64,000 nt of DNA from Clostridia bacterium (lineage in GTDB: Bacteria; Bacillota; Clostridia; Peptostreptococcales; Acidaminobacteraceae). Positions 46,821 to 55,393 of the stretch are shown here, in pieces. Each line of letters opens with the position of its first letter. The stretch's first letter is position 1. Made by a program: the position numbers and the translations under genes. The stretch covers positions 44,065 to 108,064 of the forward strand of contig JACUUV010000005.1 in the NCBI GenBank assembly GCA_014859095.1, given 5' to 3'. Below the pieces are notes generated by a model, which had not been told where the DNA came from, ran no database searches, and worked only from the letters and a program-made list of their open reading frames with translations.

Positions 46821-48106
46821 GATTTCCTCCGTTTCTTCGTATAGACGATTTTAGCGAGAATCGCTAATAATCCCAATATCGCAAGTATCGGTGATTTAGA
46901 GACCAACCAGATGAATACTTGCTCGACTGTCAATTTGATTGAATTGATTGTATGGATAAAACCCTCTTTGGCTTTTCCAAATAATGTGTCATCGATTGGT
47001 TCGATCATTGGCTTCAGACTTTTGACCTCGTTGAGTTCCACAGTGATGGTTGTCATGTCCGCAAGCGCTTCCCAATCCTTTAGTTGACGTTCATATGAGT
47101 TGATTTGGCCACGAATTCTTGTAAGTTCATTTTCAATGGCGAGGATATCTTTGATTTCTACTGCATCTGTCATGATTTCTCTGAGTCTTTCTTCAGTGAC
47201 TTTCAAATTCTCGACTTCTGATGCGGTATCCCTGTAGTTTTTTGTCACATCATAAGCATTGGCTGAATCATATGTGACATTGCCTAGTGATTTGATCTGG
47301 TTGATCATGGACTCATATCCGGTTGCTGGAACTCTAAGTGTCATATAACCATATTTCAGGTTTTCGCGCTCGGTGTAGTTTGTCTTATAGGAAGTGGATT
47401 CGTTTTCCACATAACCACCAGCCGCTTTGACCCAAATGGTAAGTTGCAGATAAACTTCATCATATTTTTCCACGTCCATTCGAAGATTGGCAGTTTGGAT
47501 AATCAAACGATCTTCTCTGTAGTCTCCATTGGTTGGTGTGCTTTGTGGGGTTTCAGCAAAACCGGTCACACCATATGACGAATCGAGTTGCTGATTGCTC
47601 ATTTCAAATTCAGCTGTAGATGCTGGAGCCTCAGCAAGGGCGACTGATTCATTGAATGATAATTTTCCCATGTCTCCATCAGATCCACGACCGTATTCCT
47701 CGCTTGATTCGGTATTAATCATAGCCGACTCATATTTAGGCTGAAACAGTATGTTCTTGCCTATGACAACAACCATGAGCAGTACTGCGGCTGTGGCCAC
47801 ATATCCGTAATATCTTTTCTTGATATGGATGTTTCTTATTTTTTTCAATAGAGTGTTCCCAGTTTTGACTGGTTCACTGTCGTGTTTCACATTCATTAAT
47901 TTCTCGTGCAATTCTTCTTCAAAACCAATTGGTAATGCCTTCAACTCCATCTCTCCCAGCATTTGAACAACATATTTGAGCTCTTCAAATTCAACTGTAC
48001 AGGCTTCACAGGAGTCTATATGTTGATCCAATTTGGAACGCTCATGTTCGTTGATGTCGCCATCAATTGCTGCGTTCATTAATATTCTTGCTTGTTCACA
48101 GTTCAT
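46817..48106 (-). CDS. Putative anti-sigma factor with zf-HC2 and DUF4349 domains
   Basis: The N-terminal ~45 residues carry a zinc-finger anti-sigma motif (HIDSCEACTVEF, HxxxCxxC). A membrane helix near residue 105 is followed by a DUF4349 region (RLIIQTANLRMDVEKYDEVYLQL), a coiled coil and a second membrane helix at the C-terminus. It directly follows the ECF sigma gene, so the zinc-finger domain probably holds that sigma factor inactive at the membrane. DUF4349 would be the extracytoplasmic sensor; its ligand is unknown. Confidence 0.85.
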   Translation of the reverse strand: MNCEQARILMNAAIDGDINEHERSKLDQHIDSCEACTVEFEELKYVVQMLGEMELKALPIGFEEELHEKLMNVKHDSEPVKTGNTLLKKIRNIHIKKRYYGYVATAAVLLMVVVIGKNILFQPKYESAMINTESSEEYGRGSDGDMGKLSFNESVALAEAPASTAEFEMSNQQLDSSYGVTGFAETPQSTPTNGDYREDRLIIQTANLRMDVEKYDEVYLQLTIWVKAAGGYVENESTSYKTNYTERENLKYGYMTLRVPATGYESMINQIKSLGNVTYDSANAYDVTKNYRDTASEVENLKVTEERLREIMTDAVEIKDILAIENELTRIRGQINSYERQLKDWEALADMTTITVELNEVKSLKPMIEPIDDTLFGKAKEGFIHTINSIKLTVEQVFIWLVSKSPILAILGLLAILAKIVYTKKRRKS

Positions 48107-48119
48107 AAACGTCCTCCTT

Positions 48120-48683
48120 TCATTGCTCGGCCAGCTGAATTTTTAATATTGACTTGAGTGAGGTTCTACTTCGATTTAATCTGGATCTCACCGTACCGAT
48201 AGGTATTTGTAGGATCTCACCGATTTCTTCATAGGAGTATCCCATTAGATCTTTGAGTATGACCACCGATTTACTATCATCAGAGAGATTGTTAAGCGCA
48301 TCGTTCAAGGTGGCTTTTAACTCTATTTGTTCATAGATCAAGATTGGATTTGCCTTATCGTCACTTATAATATCTTGTAAAGAGGCATTGTCCGCTATAG
48401 CTTCATCGAGTGATAGAACCTGTTCTTTTCTTTTTCTCAGTTCATCTTTACATGTGTTGATGACTATCCTGTAGAGCCAAGTCGAAAACCCGGACTCCAT
48501 TTTGAATTGTCCTATTGCCTTATATGCTTTGATCAATGCTTCTTGCGACATATCTTTTGCATCTTCTTCATTCCCCATCATTCGATATGCTATGTTATAA
48601 ACATACCGATTGTACTTAACAATGAGTTTTTCGAAGCTGGAAACATCGCCTTGAATACTTTTTTCTATGAGCGTAGATTCCAT
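48120..48683 (-). CDS. ECF-type RNA polymerase sigma factor
   Basis: The protein has 187 residues from MESTLIEKS, with GGAG 7 bases upstream; the track start lies 15 codons earlier without a site. Region 2 is FEKLIVKYNRYVYNIAYRMMGNEEDAKDMSQEALIKAY and region 4 includes MGYSYEEIGEILQIPIGTVRSRLNRSR. This is a SigW-like ECF factor cotranscribed with its probable anti-sigma. Its target promoters cannot be told. Confidence 0.94.
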   Translation of the reverse strand: MESTLIEKSIQGDVSSFEKLIVKYNRYVYNIAYRMMGNEEDAKDMSQEALIKAYKAIGQFKMESGFSTWLYRIVINTCKDELRKRKEQVLSLDEAIADNASLQDIISDDKANPILIYEQIELKATLNDALNNLSDDSKSVVILKDLMGYSYEEIGEILQIPIGTVRSRLNRSRTSLKSILKIQLAEQ

Positions 48684-48762
48684 TTTTTCACTCCTCTCAT
48701 GAAAGGCTATAGTTATTAGACGGCACACCTTTCAATTTAGTTCCATTATAACAAAAAAAAAT

Positions 48763-48786
48763 GAGCTGAAACAAAAGTTTCAACTC
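48763..48786 (-). terminator. Terminator of the membrane hydrolase gene
   Basis: On the minus strand GAGTTGAAAC / GTTTCAGCTC form a 10-bp stem with one mismatch and a 4-base loop, followed by nine T residues. Confidence 0.85.
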
Positions 48787-48795
48787 GATAATATA

Positions 48796-49761
48796 TTAAA
48801 TGGGAATCGCTTTGCTTAGACTGTAAGGATGCAAGAACGAAGAAATTATGTTGAATTCTTGATCAATTACAAGTGTGGCCTGATGTAAGAAGTCTTTTTT
48901 GATGTAGTAGCGAAGATCCACAATTCTTAGAGTGATCTGACCTTCCACTTCACTGGGAATCACTTTCACATGCAGGTTTGGAGAAAACGTGGAAAACTTT
49001 TCTCCGATTGGTGTTGTCCTAAAGAAATTGGTATAGATGGGTTCGTTGATTTCGAAAGTATTGGTCACTTTTATGACCGGGCAGCCCGAAACGAGTGAAC
49101 ACCACGAGTTATACTGGCCAACATAGTCATGAGTGTCTGTGTGCACAACAAAATCCCATTTGTAAAATGCTTTAAGAGCGGGAATGACATGAATGCTCAC
49201 ATATTTATGTTTATGTTTATTTGCGAAATATTTACTTAAATGTTGCTCCGCAATTCTTTTCATTGTATATCTCAGATACAGATACGCCCCTACAAGAACA
49301 ATCGATCCGACATAATCCATCCAATAGTTCGACCTATTGAGTATAAGATGAAAACCAACTAATGTGATCACTGGATCATACAAAGTCAAAATACTCAACT
49401 TGAGTTTCTTTTTTAGAAGTTTTGCACCATACGAATTCATGATATCAAGTCCTGTATGTGAGAGTGCCCCTAAAAAGGTCCAAAGTAAAATCTGTATAAA
49501 ACTGAATTCATGAAAAGGCATAATTGAAAGAGCTGTTGCAATAACAACGCTAAATCCTATAAGATAAGGTAAAGTATGTGTGGCACCTCTATGATGTTCA
49601 AGATATTTAGCGTCGTCTTTGAATAATTTTACCACAAAATCCAAATCAGGAGACATGGCGCCTAATATTGCGCCTATAGCAAGAGGATTATCAAGAGCAA
49701 CTGGATTTCCAGAAAAAGCTGAAATTGCCGCACCTACCAATCCATGAGTCAATGGGTCCAT
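48796..49761 (-). CDS. YbcI/DUF457-type membrane-bound metal-dependent hydrolase
   Basis: The N-terminal ~170 residues match the family of inner-membrane proteins annotated as metal-dependent hydrolases: MDPLTHGLVGA, SPDLDF, HHRGATHTLPY and GALSHTGLDIMNSYG carry the conserved His and Asp residues among four membrane helices. The C-terminal ~140 residues are a soluble domain. The substrate is unknown. It is monocistronic with its own terminator. Confidence 0.88.
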   Translation of the reverse strand: MDPLTHGLVGAAISAFSGNPVALDNPLAIGAILGAMSPDLDFVVKLFKDDAKYLEHHRGATHTLPYLIGFSVVIATALSIMPFHEFSFIQILLWTFLGALSHTGLDIMNSYGAKLLKKKLKLSILTLYDPVITLVGFHLILNRSNYWMDYVGSIVLVGAYLYLRYTMKRIAEQHLSKYFANKHKHKYVSIHVIPALKAFYKWDFVVHTDTHDYVGQYNSWCSLVSGCPVIKVTNTFEINEPIYTNFFRTTPIGEKFSTFSPNLHVKVIPSEVEGQITLRIVDLRYYIKKDFLHQATLVIDQEFNIISSFLHPYSLSKAIPI

Positions 49762-49893
49762 TTATAGTCCTTCTTTCTGCATTATGTTAACCAGTTTAAC
49801 ACAAATCACTATTGAATTCAACCTTTGTTACAATAAATTGAATATTCAAAATTATATTTCTTTTCCTATAAATAATTTTTTAGAAAAATTCTC

Positions 49894-49922
49894 TTGTCAA
49901 TTTAATCCACTTGTGGTAATCT
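49894..49922 (+). promoter_or_regulatory. Promoter of tRNA-Leu(CAA)
   Basis: TTGTCA and TAATCT are separated by 17 bp and end 13 bp before the tRNA. The match is moderate. Confidence 0.6.
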
Positions 49923-49935
49923 AAAATAGTTCCGA

Positions 49936-50022
49936 GCCGAAGTGGTGGAACTGGCAGACGCGCCGGACTCAAAATCCGGAGAGGTAACACTCGTGCGGGT
50001 TCGAGTCCCGCCTTCGGCACCA
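49936..50022 (+). tRNA. tRNA-Leu (anticodon CAA)
   Basis: The acceptor GCCGAAG pairs with CTTCGGC, then A and an encoded CCA. The anticodon arm CCGGA-CTCAAAA-TCCGG gives CAA. It is a class II tRNA with a long variable arm, 87 nt in all. Confidence 0.97.
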
Positions 50023-50026
50023 TGGC

Positions 50027-50058
50027 AAGAAAAGTTGGATAAATATCCAACTTTTCTT
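50027..50058 (+). terminator. Terminator after tRNA-Leu(CAA)
   Basis: AAGAAAAGTTGGAT / ATCCAACTTTTCTT is a perfect 14-bp stem with a 4-base loop and a T-run, 4 bases after the CCA. Confidence 0.9.
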
Positions 50059-50113
50059 TTTTTTGACCCTATTCAATTATTAGACCAAAGACCCGAAAGA
50101 TACATCATAAAAA

Positions 50114-51370
50114 TCAATTCATTTCAATATATTTCTGGTATTTTTGAAAATCCTGTTCTCTGCATTCAATATTCAAGACCGTACCGTCATTCTCATATTT
50201 GATCTCTTTGACACAAGCATTGTCATTCAAATATGAAACTAGCGCTCCTTCAGTAAAAGGAATCCGCATTGTACACTCAACATAGTCGGTAAAAACAAGA
50301 TCGGAAATCTTTTTTTCAAGTATATCAATTCCAATTCTCTCTTTAGCGGAGATGTATACACCTCGTTCATCAACATTTGGCAGCTCATCAAGTACCAGTT
50401 CCGACTTGTTGAAAACATTGATCACCGGAATCTGATCTGCTCCAATTTCTTTAAGTGTCTCAAGAGTAACTTTCATTTGTTCTTCGTAATTTGGATTGGA
50501 ATAATCCACCACATGAAGTAGAAGGTCTGCATGAATCACTTCCTCAAGTGTCGATCTGAAAGCCTTGATGAGTCCATGTGGCAGATTACTTACAAATCCA
50601 ACTGTATCGGATAAAAGAAATCTGCGTTTGTTTTTCATTACAATTTGTCTAACTGATGTTTCCAGTGTGGCAAACAACATATTTTTCTCAAGGACAAATT
50701 TTTCAGAGCTTCCATTGTTTTCTGATACGAAAGCGTTGAGAAGTGTTGATTTTCCAGAATTCGTGTATCCTACAAGTGCAATTGAAGGCAATTCTGAACT
50801 TACCCTTCTTTTTCTTTGCGTGGTTCTTTCATTTTGGATACTCTGCAAAGCCCTCTCCATCTCAACAATCTTTTGCTCGGCTCTCCTTCTATCGAGTTCC
50901 AGTTTCTTTTCACCGACACCTTTGTTTTTCGTGCCAACGCCTCCCGATTGCCTACCCAGCGCTGTATATGAGCCAATCAGTCTAGGCAACAAGTATTGAA
51001 CTTGCGCCATTTCAACTTGAAGTTTGGCCTCTCTAGTCCTGGCACGTTTTCCAAAAATCTCAAGGATGAGTGCCGTTCGATCAAAAACAGGCATATTGAG
51101 TGCGTTTTCAAGGTTTCTCAGTTGTGATGGAGACAATTCATCATTGAATATGACTTTTTCTGCATTCACAGCTTCAGCGTCCAGTTTGATCTCCATTATT
51201 TTTCCACTGCCAACATATGTGACAGAATGTTTGTTTCTCATATTTTGTTCAACCTGACCCACAACTGTATAGTTGCAAGCTTTAGCTAGATTTTTTAATT
51301 CTTCCATCGAATTTTTAAATTCGTGATTGTTACCGGCGTTTACGCCTACTATAAGTACTCTTTCGTTCAT
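50114..51370 (-). CDS. hflX: GTPase HflX, ribosome-splitting factor
   Basis: HflX binds the 50S subunit and splits stalled 70S ribosomes, giving resistance to heat and to some antibiotics in Firmicutes. The N-terminal domain has NKHSVTYVGSGK and FNDELSPSQLRNLE. The GTPase has GYTNSGKSTLLNAF, DTVGFVSNLPH and NVFNKSE. The 418-residue length is normal. GGGGAGGT precedes the ATG. The gene has an unusually long upstream leader with two mini-ORFs and terminator hairpins. Confidence 0.96.
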   Translation of the reverse strand: MNERVLIVGVNAGNNHEFKNSMEELKNLAKACNYTVVGQVEQNMRNKHSVTYVGSGKIMEIKLDAEAVNAEKVIFNDELSPSQLRNLENALNMPVFDRTALILEIFGKRARTREAKLQVEMAQVQYLLPRLIGSYTALGRQSGGVGTKNKGVGEKKLELDRRRAEQKIVEMERALQSIQNERTTQRKRRVSSELPSIALVGYTNSGKSTLLNAFVSENNGSSEKFVLEKNMLFATLETSVRQIVMKNKRRFLLSDTVGFVSNLPHGLIKAFRSTLEEVIHADLLLHVVDYSNPNYEEQMKVTLETLKEIGADQIPVINVFNKSELVLDELPNVDERGVYISAKERIGIDILEKKISDLVFTDYVECTMRIPFTEGALVSYLNDNACVKEIKYENDGTVLNIECREQDFQKYQKYIEMN

Positions 51371-51413
51371 ATGGACCTCCCCTTTCTTTGATTGCGACAG
51401 CTCTTATCAAATA

Positions 51414-51426
51414 CGCAAATGTTGCG
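51414..51426 (-). repeat. Hairpin between leader ORF 2 and hflX
   Basis: CGCAA-CAT-TTGCG is a 5-bp stem. The middle TTGCG can instead pair with a second CGCAA at 51396-51392, close to the hflX ribosome binding site, giving two mutually exclusive structures. Confidence 0.5.
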
Positions 51427-51451
51427 GCATCTGGGAAAGGTTGTCGAACGG

Positions 51452-51502
51452 TTAGTGAATAATAATTACTCTACATAATTTGCATAACTTCAACACGTTC
51501 AT
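51452..51502 (-). CDS. Candidate leader peptide 2 of hflX
   Basis: This 16-residue ORF (MNVLKLCKLCRVIIIH) has a near-perfect AAAGGAGGT ribosome binding site. It ends 81 nt before hflX and follows the second terminator directly. It is too short for the ORF track. The strong translation signal in front of so short a frame suggests a regulatory upstream ORF rather than a functional protein. Confidence 0.6.
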   Translation of the reverse strand: MNVLKLCKLCRVIIIH

Positions 51503-51523
51503 ACCTCCTTTTATTTTTTTGTT

Positions 51524-51561
51524 CAAAAAAAACAGCCTACAAGTCAACGAGGCTGTTTTTC
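51524..51561 (-). terminator. Second terminator in the hflX leader
   Basis: AAAAACAGCCT / AGGCTGTTTTT with a 13-base loop, followed by a run of T on the minus strand. An extra copy of AACAGCC at 51621-51615 could pair with the 3' arm and act as an antiterminator. Confidence 0.75.
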
Positions 51562-51570
51562 ATATGCAAT

Positions 51571-51598
51571 AAAAATAGACGCGAAAGCGCCTATTTTA
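51571..51598 (-). terminator. First terminator in the hflX leader
   Basis: On the minus strand AAAATAGGCGC and GCGTCTATTTT form an 11-bp stem with one G-U pair and a 4-base loop, followed by TTATT. Confidence 0.7.
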
Positions 51599-51677
51599 TC
51601 AATTATTTAATTACGGCTGTTCACATGATTGATGGGCACAAGAAAAAAACTGTTTCAGCCCCGATATTCAGTTGTAA

Positions 51678-51701
51678 TCAACTCAATCTCAATTTCATCA
51701 T
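51678..51701 (-). CDS. Candidate leader peptide 1 of hflX
   Basis: The seven-residue ORF MMKLRLS has GAGGTG 5 bases upstream and starts ~20 bases after the candidate -10 box. It lies before both terminators, where a stalled ribosome could alter RNA folding. It is too short for the ORF track and is a prediction from position. Confidence 0.5.
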   Translation of the reverse strand: MMKLRLS

Positions 51702-51721
51702 GTTGGCACCTCGTTTACATT

Positions 51722-51727
51722 ATTATA
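51722..51727 (-). promoter_or_regulatory. Candidate -10 box for the hflX leader transcript
   Basis: A perfect TATAAT lies 38 bp after the stop of the XRE-type gene and 20 bp before leader ORF 1. The -35 region is poor. Confidence 0.5.
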
Positions 51728-51764
51728 CATATATACTACCACAAACCGCTCATTGCTTCAATAA

Positions 51765-52433
51765 TTATAAGAAAAATTCAACTTTGATGCACTTACCAAT
51801 CACTTTCACATCAATAGGATTGAAGACTTGTGGAGTATGATCATTAATACCTGTCAGCAGCTGCAACTTTCTATTTGAGTCCATTCTGACCATCCTGATT
51901 TGTCTGATACCACCGACTTCCAAATAATAGATGGAATCATTTTCCACAGTATTCATCATATGCACACTAATCACATCACTTTTTCTAATCCGAAGTCCTG
52001 GCAAATCAGATTGTTCTACTTTTACAAACATGATTTTCTCGAAATGAATACCATCTATTTTTTTGTGCACGATTGAAAGTTCCTTGTAATCCAGCACCTT
52101 ACCACTTGACGCTCCAGTTACAGGATATTTTTGAATAACCCCCGCGAGTACACTCTCCCACTGCGCATTTGGTGTTATCGGTTTGATAGCTTCTCTCACA
52201 GGTGCCGCCTTAACTTTGGTCTTTTCCGGCACAGGTTGATCGTCTGTGATGAACTGTATCTCCTCACCCATCACGCTAAGTATTTTCTCAGCCATATGTT
52301 CATTGATGACTTTTTTTCCTGATTCCACTTGGAGCAAGTAACTCAGCTGAATGCCAGCTTTCGCGGCCAGTTCCTTCTCGGTCATTTTTGCTTTGATACG
52401 AGCATCTTTTATTTTTTGTGCCAATCTATTCAT
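51765..52433 (-). CDS. XRE-family regulator with S24/LexA-like C-terminal domain
   Basis: The N-terminal helix-turn-helix (IKDARIKAKMTEKELAAKAGIQLSYLLQVESGKK) is of the XRE/Cro type. A charged linker (about 75-95) leads to a beta-rich C-terminal domain resembling the S24/LexA fold (GLRIRKSDVISVHMMNTVENDSIYYLEVGG), but no Ser-Lys catalytic pair is evident, so self-cleavage is not expected. It is divergent from copA and shares the 118-bp intergenic region. Its targets are unknown. Confidence 0.8.
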   Translation of the reverse strand: MNRLAQKIKDARIKAKMTEKELAAKAGIQLSYLLQVESGKKVINEHMAEKILSVMGEEIQFITDDQPVPEKTKVKAAPVREAIKPITPNAQWESVLAGVIQKYPVTGASSGKVLDYKELSIVHKKIDGIHFEKIMFVKVEQSDLPGLRIRKSDVISVHMMNTVENDSIYYLEVGGIRQIRMVRMDSNRKLQLLTGINDHTPQVFNPIDVKVIGKCIKVEFFL

Positions 52434-52481
52434 GATTCACCTCTATTTGTATTTAGTACTATTATATCAGAAATATGTATA

Positions 52482-52510
52482 TTGACTTATACCCCCAAAG
52501 GGTATATAAT
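52482..52510 (+). promoter_or_regulatory. copA promoter
   Basis: TTGACT and TATAAT are exactly 17 bp apart. The whole spacer is occupied by a CsoR-type palindrome, which would let the repressor block RNA polymerase directly. Confidence 0.85.
52489..52505. promoter_or_regulatory. CsoR-type operator 1 of copA
   Basis: ATACCC-N5-GGGTAT is a perfect inverted repeat of the CsoR operator type (TACCCC/GGGGTA), lying between the -35 and -10 boxes. Confidence 0.8.
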
Positions 52511-52520
52511 TATATTAAAG

Positions 52521-52537
52521 ATACCCCATGTGGGTAT
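52521..52537. promoter_or_regulatory. CsoR-type operator 2 of copA
   Basis: The same ATACCC-N5-GGGTAT palindrome recurs with its centre 32 bp from operator 1, about three helical turns, just downstream of the expected transcription start. Confidence 0.8.
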
Positions 52538-52551
52538 AGAAAGGAACTCAA

Positions 52552-55011
52552 ATGAAAACAGAAGTATTTCAAGTTGATGGAATGACTTGCGCTTCTTGCT
52601 CAAGTGCAGTAGAAAGAGCAACGAGAAAAATGGAAGGTGTCGATACATCAAATGTAAATCTATCCACTGAAAAATTGACCCTGACATATGATGAAGCGCT
52701 TATAGACGTAGCTAAAATTATGGAAACAGTAAAGAAAGCCGGCTACGAGGCTAAACCTATAAACAAAGACAAAAAAGTAAAATTACCGATTGAAGGCATG
52801 ACATGTGCCGCGTGTTCCCAAGCAATCGAAAGAAAACTTGGAAAAATGGACGGCATTGACTTTGTCTCGGTGAATTTGGCTACTGAAGCTGCTCAAATTG
52901 AATACAATCCGGATTTAGTACGTCTTTCTGAAATCAAACAAGCCATCTCTAAATTAGGTTATGTAGCAAAAGAAGCCGAAGTAAAACGTAATGTTGATGA
53001 AGACAAAATTCGAAAAGACAAGGAAATCAAAGAGATGAAGTTCAAATTGACTTTGTCTGTGATCTTTGCAATCCCACTATTTTATATTGCGATGGGACCT
53101 ATGATTCCGTTTGTAACTCTTCCACTACCAGGATTTCTTTCACCGGATCACAATCCACTTAATTTTGCTTTCGCTCAAATATTGCTGACACTACCAATCA
53201 TATGGGCTGGTCGAAATTTTTATACTGTTGGTTTCAGACAACTTTTTCACAGAAGTCCAAACATGGATTCTCTGATTGCCATTGGTACCTCTGCCGCACT
53301 TTTATATAGCTTTTTCTCAGTAGGCCAAATCATCACGGGTGACCACATGGCTGTTCATCATATGTATTTCGAAACAGCTGGAGTCATAATCGCACTTATT
53401 CTACTTGGTAAGACACTGGAAACCATATCAAAAGGGAAAACATCCGAGGCTATAAAAAAACTCATAGGACTCACTCCAAAGACCGCTATTGTCATTAATG
53501 GAGATGAAGAGATTGAAATGCCTGTCGAAGAAATCGAACTCGGTGACATATTGATTGTCAAGCCAGGAGGAAAAATTGCAGTTGACGGTTCAGTGATTGA
53601 AGGCTATTCCAGTATCGATGAATCCATGTTGACCGGCGAAAGTATTCCCGTAGAAAAAAATGTTGGAGACAAAGTTTATAGTGCAAGTTTAAACAAAACT
53701 GGTTCATTTAAATATAGGGCCGAAAAAGTCGGTGATGAAACAGCTCTTGCACACATCATAAAGTTGGTTGAAGAAGCACAAGGCAGTAAAGCTCCAATAG
53801 CTAGAATGGCTGATATTATATCTGGATATTTCGTACCGATCGTTTTCTTGATCGCTATTATTTCCAGCGCAATATGGTTTATATCAGGACAAGATATTGT
53901 TTTCACACTTAAAGTATTCATTTCAGTACTCGTTATAGCATGTCCATGTGCCCTCGGACTCGCAACTCCGACAGCAATCATGGTTGGAACTGGAAAGGGC
54001 GCAGAGCTCGGCGTACTCGTAAAAAGTGGTGGTGCTCTTGAAACGGCACATAAAATAGATACCATCGTTTTTGACAAAACAGGAACTCTTACAAAAGGTA
54101 AGCCTGAAGTAACAGATATTTATGCAGTCAATGGATTCAGCGATGCGGATATTATAACATATGCCGCCTCCGCTGAATACGGCAGTGAGCACCCTCTTGG
54201 AGAATCCATCGTCAAAAAGGGTCAAGAAATGAATATCCAGCGCTTCAAAACGGATGAATTCTTTGCAATTCCAGGTAGAGGCATCAAAGCAATGATCAAT
54301 CAAAGCGAAGTGCTTCTCGGCAACATTAAATTACTGCAGGATAATGGTATAGATCCTCTGGACCATCTCACTCAATTCGATCTTTATGCGGATGAAGGAA
54401 AAACGCCTATGCTACTGGCAATTGGCGGAAAAGTTGCAGGTATAATTGCTGCTGCCGATGTACTGAAAGACAATAGCATTGATGCGATAAAGAGATTGCA
54501 CAAGCTCAACATCAAAACCATAATGATTACTGGTGATCATAAAAAAACCGCCGGTGCAATTGCAAAATATGTTGGAATTGACGAAGTTTTAGCCGAAGTT
54601 TTACCTGGTGACAAAGCGGCTGAAGTCAAAAAGTTACAAGAAAGTGGTAGAAATGTCGCCATGGTCGGTGATGGAATCAATGACGCGCCTGCGCTGGCTC
54701 AAGCTGATATAGGAATAGCCATTGGATCTGGCACTGATGTGGCAATGGAATCAGCCGATATCGTTCTGATGAGAAGCGACCTTCTCGATGTTGTCACAGC
54801 CATTCAACTCAGCAGAAAAACGATCCGAAATATCAAACAAAACTTGTTTTGGGCGTTCATCTACAATATAATTGGCATACCTGTTGCGGCTGGAGTCTTG
54901 TATGCTTTTGGAGGACCACTTCTCAGTCCGATATTTGCTGCTGCCGCAATGTCCATGAGCTCAGTCTCGGTATTAACGAACGCTCTCAGATTGAAAACCT
55001 TTAAAATTTAG
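52552..55011 (+). CDS. copA: Copper-exporting P1B-type ATPase CopA
   Basis: CopA pumps Cu(I) out of the cytosol. Two N-terminal metal-binding domains carry GMTCASC (about residues 11-17) and GMTCAAC (about 83-89). The membrane part has eight helices with the transport motif CPC (ACPCALG). The ATPase machinery is complete: [20 protein letters not shown] and [10 protein letters not shown]. The start follows AAAGGAA, and 819 residues is normal. The gene is under the double CsoR operator and is followed 8 bp later by csoR. Confidence 0.97.
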   Translation: MKTEVFQVDGMTCASCSSAVERATRKMEGVDTSNVNLSTEKLTLTYDEALIDVAKIMETVKKAGYEAKPINKDKKVKLPIEGMTCAACSQAIERKLGKMDGIDFVSVNLATEAAQIEYNPDLVRLSEIKQAISKLGYVAKEAEVKRNVDEDKIRKDKEIKEMKFKLTLSVIFAIPLFYIAMGPMIPFVTLPLPGFLSPDHNPLNFAFAQILLTLPIIWAGRNFYTVGFRQLFHRSPNMDSLIAIGTSAALLYSFFSVGQIITGDHMAVHHMYFETAGVIIALILLGKTLETISKGKTSEAIKKLIGLTPKTAIVINGDEEIEMPVEEIELGDILIVKPGGKIAVDGSVIEGYSSIDESMLTGESIPVEKNVGDKVYSASLNKTGSFKYRAEKVGDETALAHIIKLVEEAQGSKAPIARMADIISGYFVPIVFLIAIISSAIWFISGQDIVFTLKVFISVLVIACPCALGLATPTAIMVGTGKGAELGVLVKSGGALETAHKIDTIVFDKTGTLTKGKPEVTDIYAVNGFSDADIITYAASAEYGSEHPLGESIVKKGQEMNIQRFKTDEFFAIPGRGIKAMINQSEVLLGNIKLLQDNGIDPLDHLTQFDLYADEGKTPMLLAIGGKVAGIIAAADVLKDNSIDAIKRLHKLNIKTIMITGDHKKTAGAIAKYVGIDEVLAEVLPGDKAAEVKKLQESGRNVAMVGDGINDAPALAQADIGIAIGSGTDVAMESADIVLMRSDLLDVVTAIQLSRKTIRNIKQNLFWAFIYNIIGIPVAAGVLYAFGGPLLSPIFAAAAMSMSSVSVLTNALRLKTFKI

Positions 55012-55019
55012 GAGGAACC

Positions 55020-55358
55020 ATGAGTCAAGCTACTATCAAACCAAACACGTGTGACATCGAAGATCTATCTTGTGAGTGTGATCGCCAGACCATGAGGACA
55101 GAAAACGAGAAAAAGTTGCTTGCTAACCGCTGCAACAGAATTGAAGGCCAGATTAGAGGCATAAAAGGGATGATTGAACGGGACGTCTATTGTGATGATA
55201 TTTTAAATCAAATCGCCGCGGCTCAATCAGCACTGAACTCCATGGGAAGAATCATTCTCGAACAACATATGAATACATGCCTCATCGATAGAATCAAAGA
55301 TGGAGATTATGACGTCATAGACGAAATCCTCACAACAATTGGTAAGTTGATGAAATAA
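55020..55358 (+). CDS. csoR: Copper-sensing repressor CsoR
   Basis: CsoR is the DUF156-family repressor that leaves DNA when it binds Cu(I). The 112-residue protein shows the Cu-binding C-H-C set: Cys in ERDVYCDDIL, then His and Cys in EQHMNTC. An N-terminal extension adds three further cysteines (CDIEDLSCEC), which is unusual. GGAGG precedes the ATG. The order copA-csoR under two CsoR boxes fits autoregulation. Confidence 0.94.
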   Translation: MSQATIKPNTCDIEDLSCECDRQTMRTENEKKLLANRCNRIEGQIRGIKGMIERDVYCDDILNQIAAAQSALNSMGRIILEQHMNTCLIDRIKDGDYDVIDEILTTIGKLMK

Positions 55359-55361
55359 TAT

Positions 55362-55389
55362 AAAGCCAAGAGTGCTTGCACTCTTGGCT
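55362..55389. terminator. Bidirectional terminator between csoR and lacI-type gene
   Basis: AAAGCCAAGAGTGC / GCACTCTTGGCTTT are perfect 14-bp arms separated by 2 bases. The same arms, and the flanking TTTCGC, recur at the right end of the window. Confidence 0.85.
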
Positions 55390-55393
55390 TTCG

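Larger units (their letters stand above)
51371..51764 (-). promoter_or_regulatory. Structured hflX leader region (394 bp, no conventional gene)
   Basis: Read on the minus strand, this region contains in order: a TATAAT box at 51727-51722, a 7-codon mini-ORF, a first terminator hairpin, a second terminator hairpin, a 16-codon mini-ORF with a strong AAAGGAGGT site, two competing hairpins and then hflX. Antibiotic-inducible attenuation of hflX through a leader ORF is known in Listeria; this arrangement suggests a related but more elaborate device. It is an inference from layout. Confidence 0.65.
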
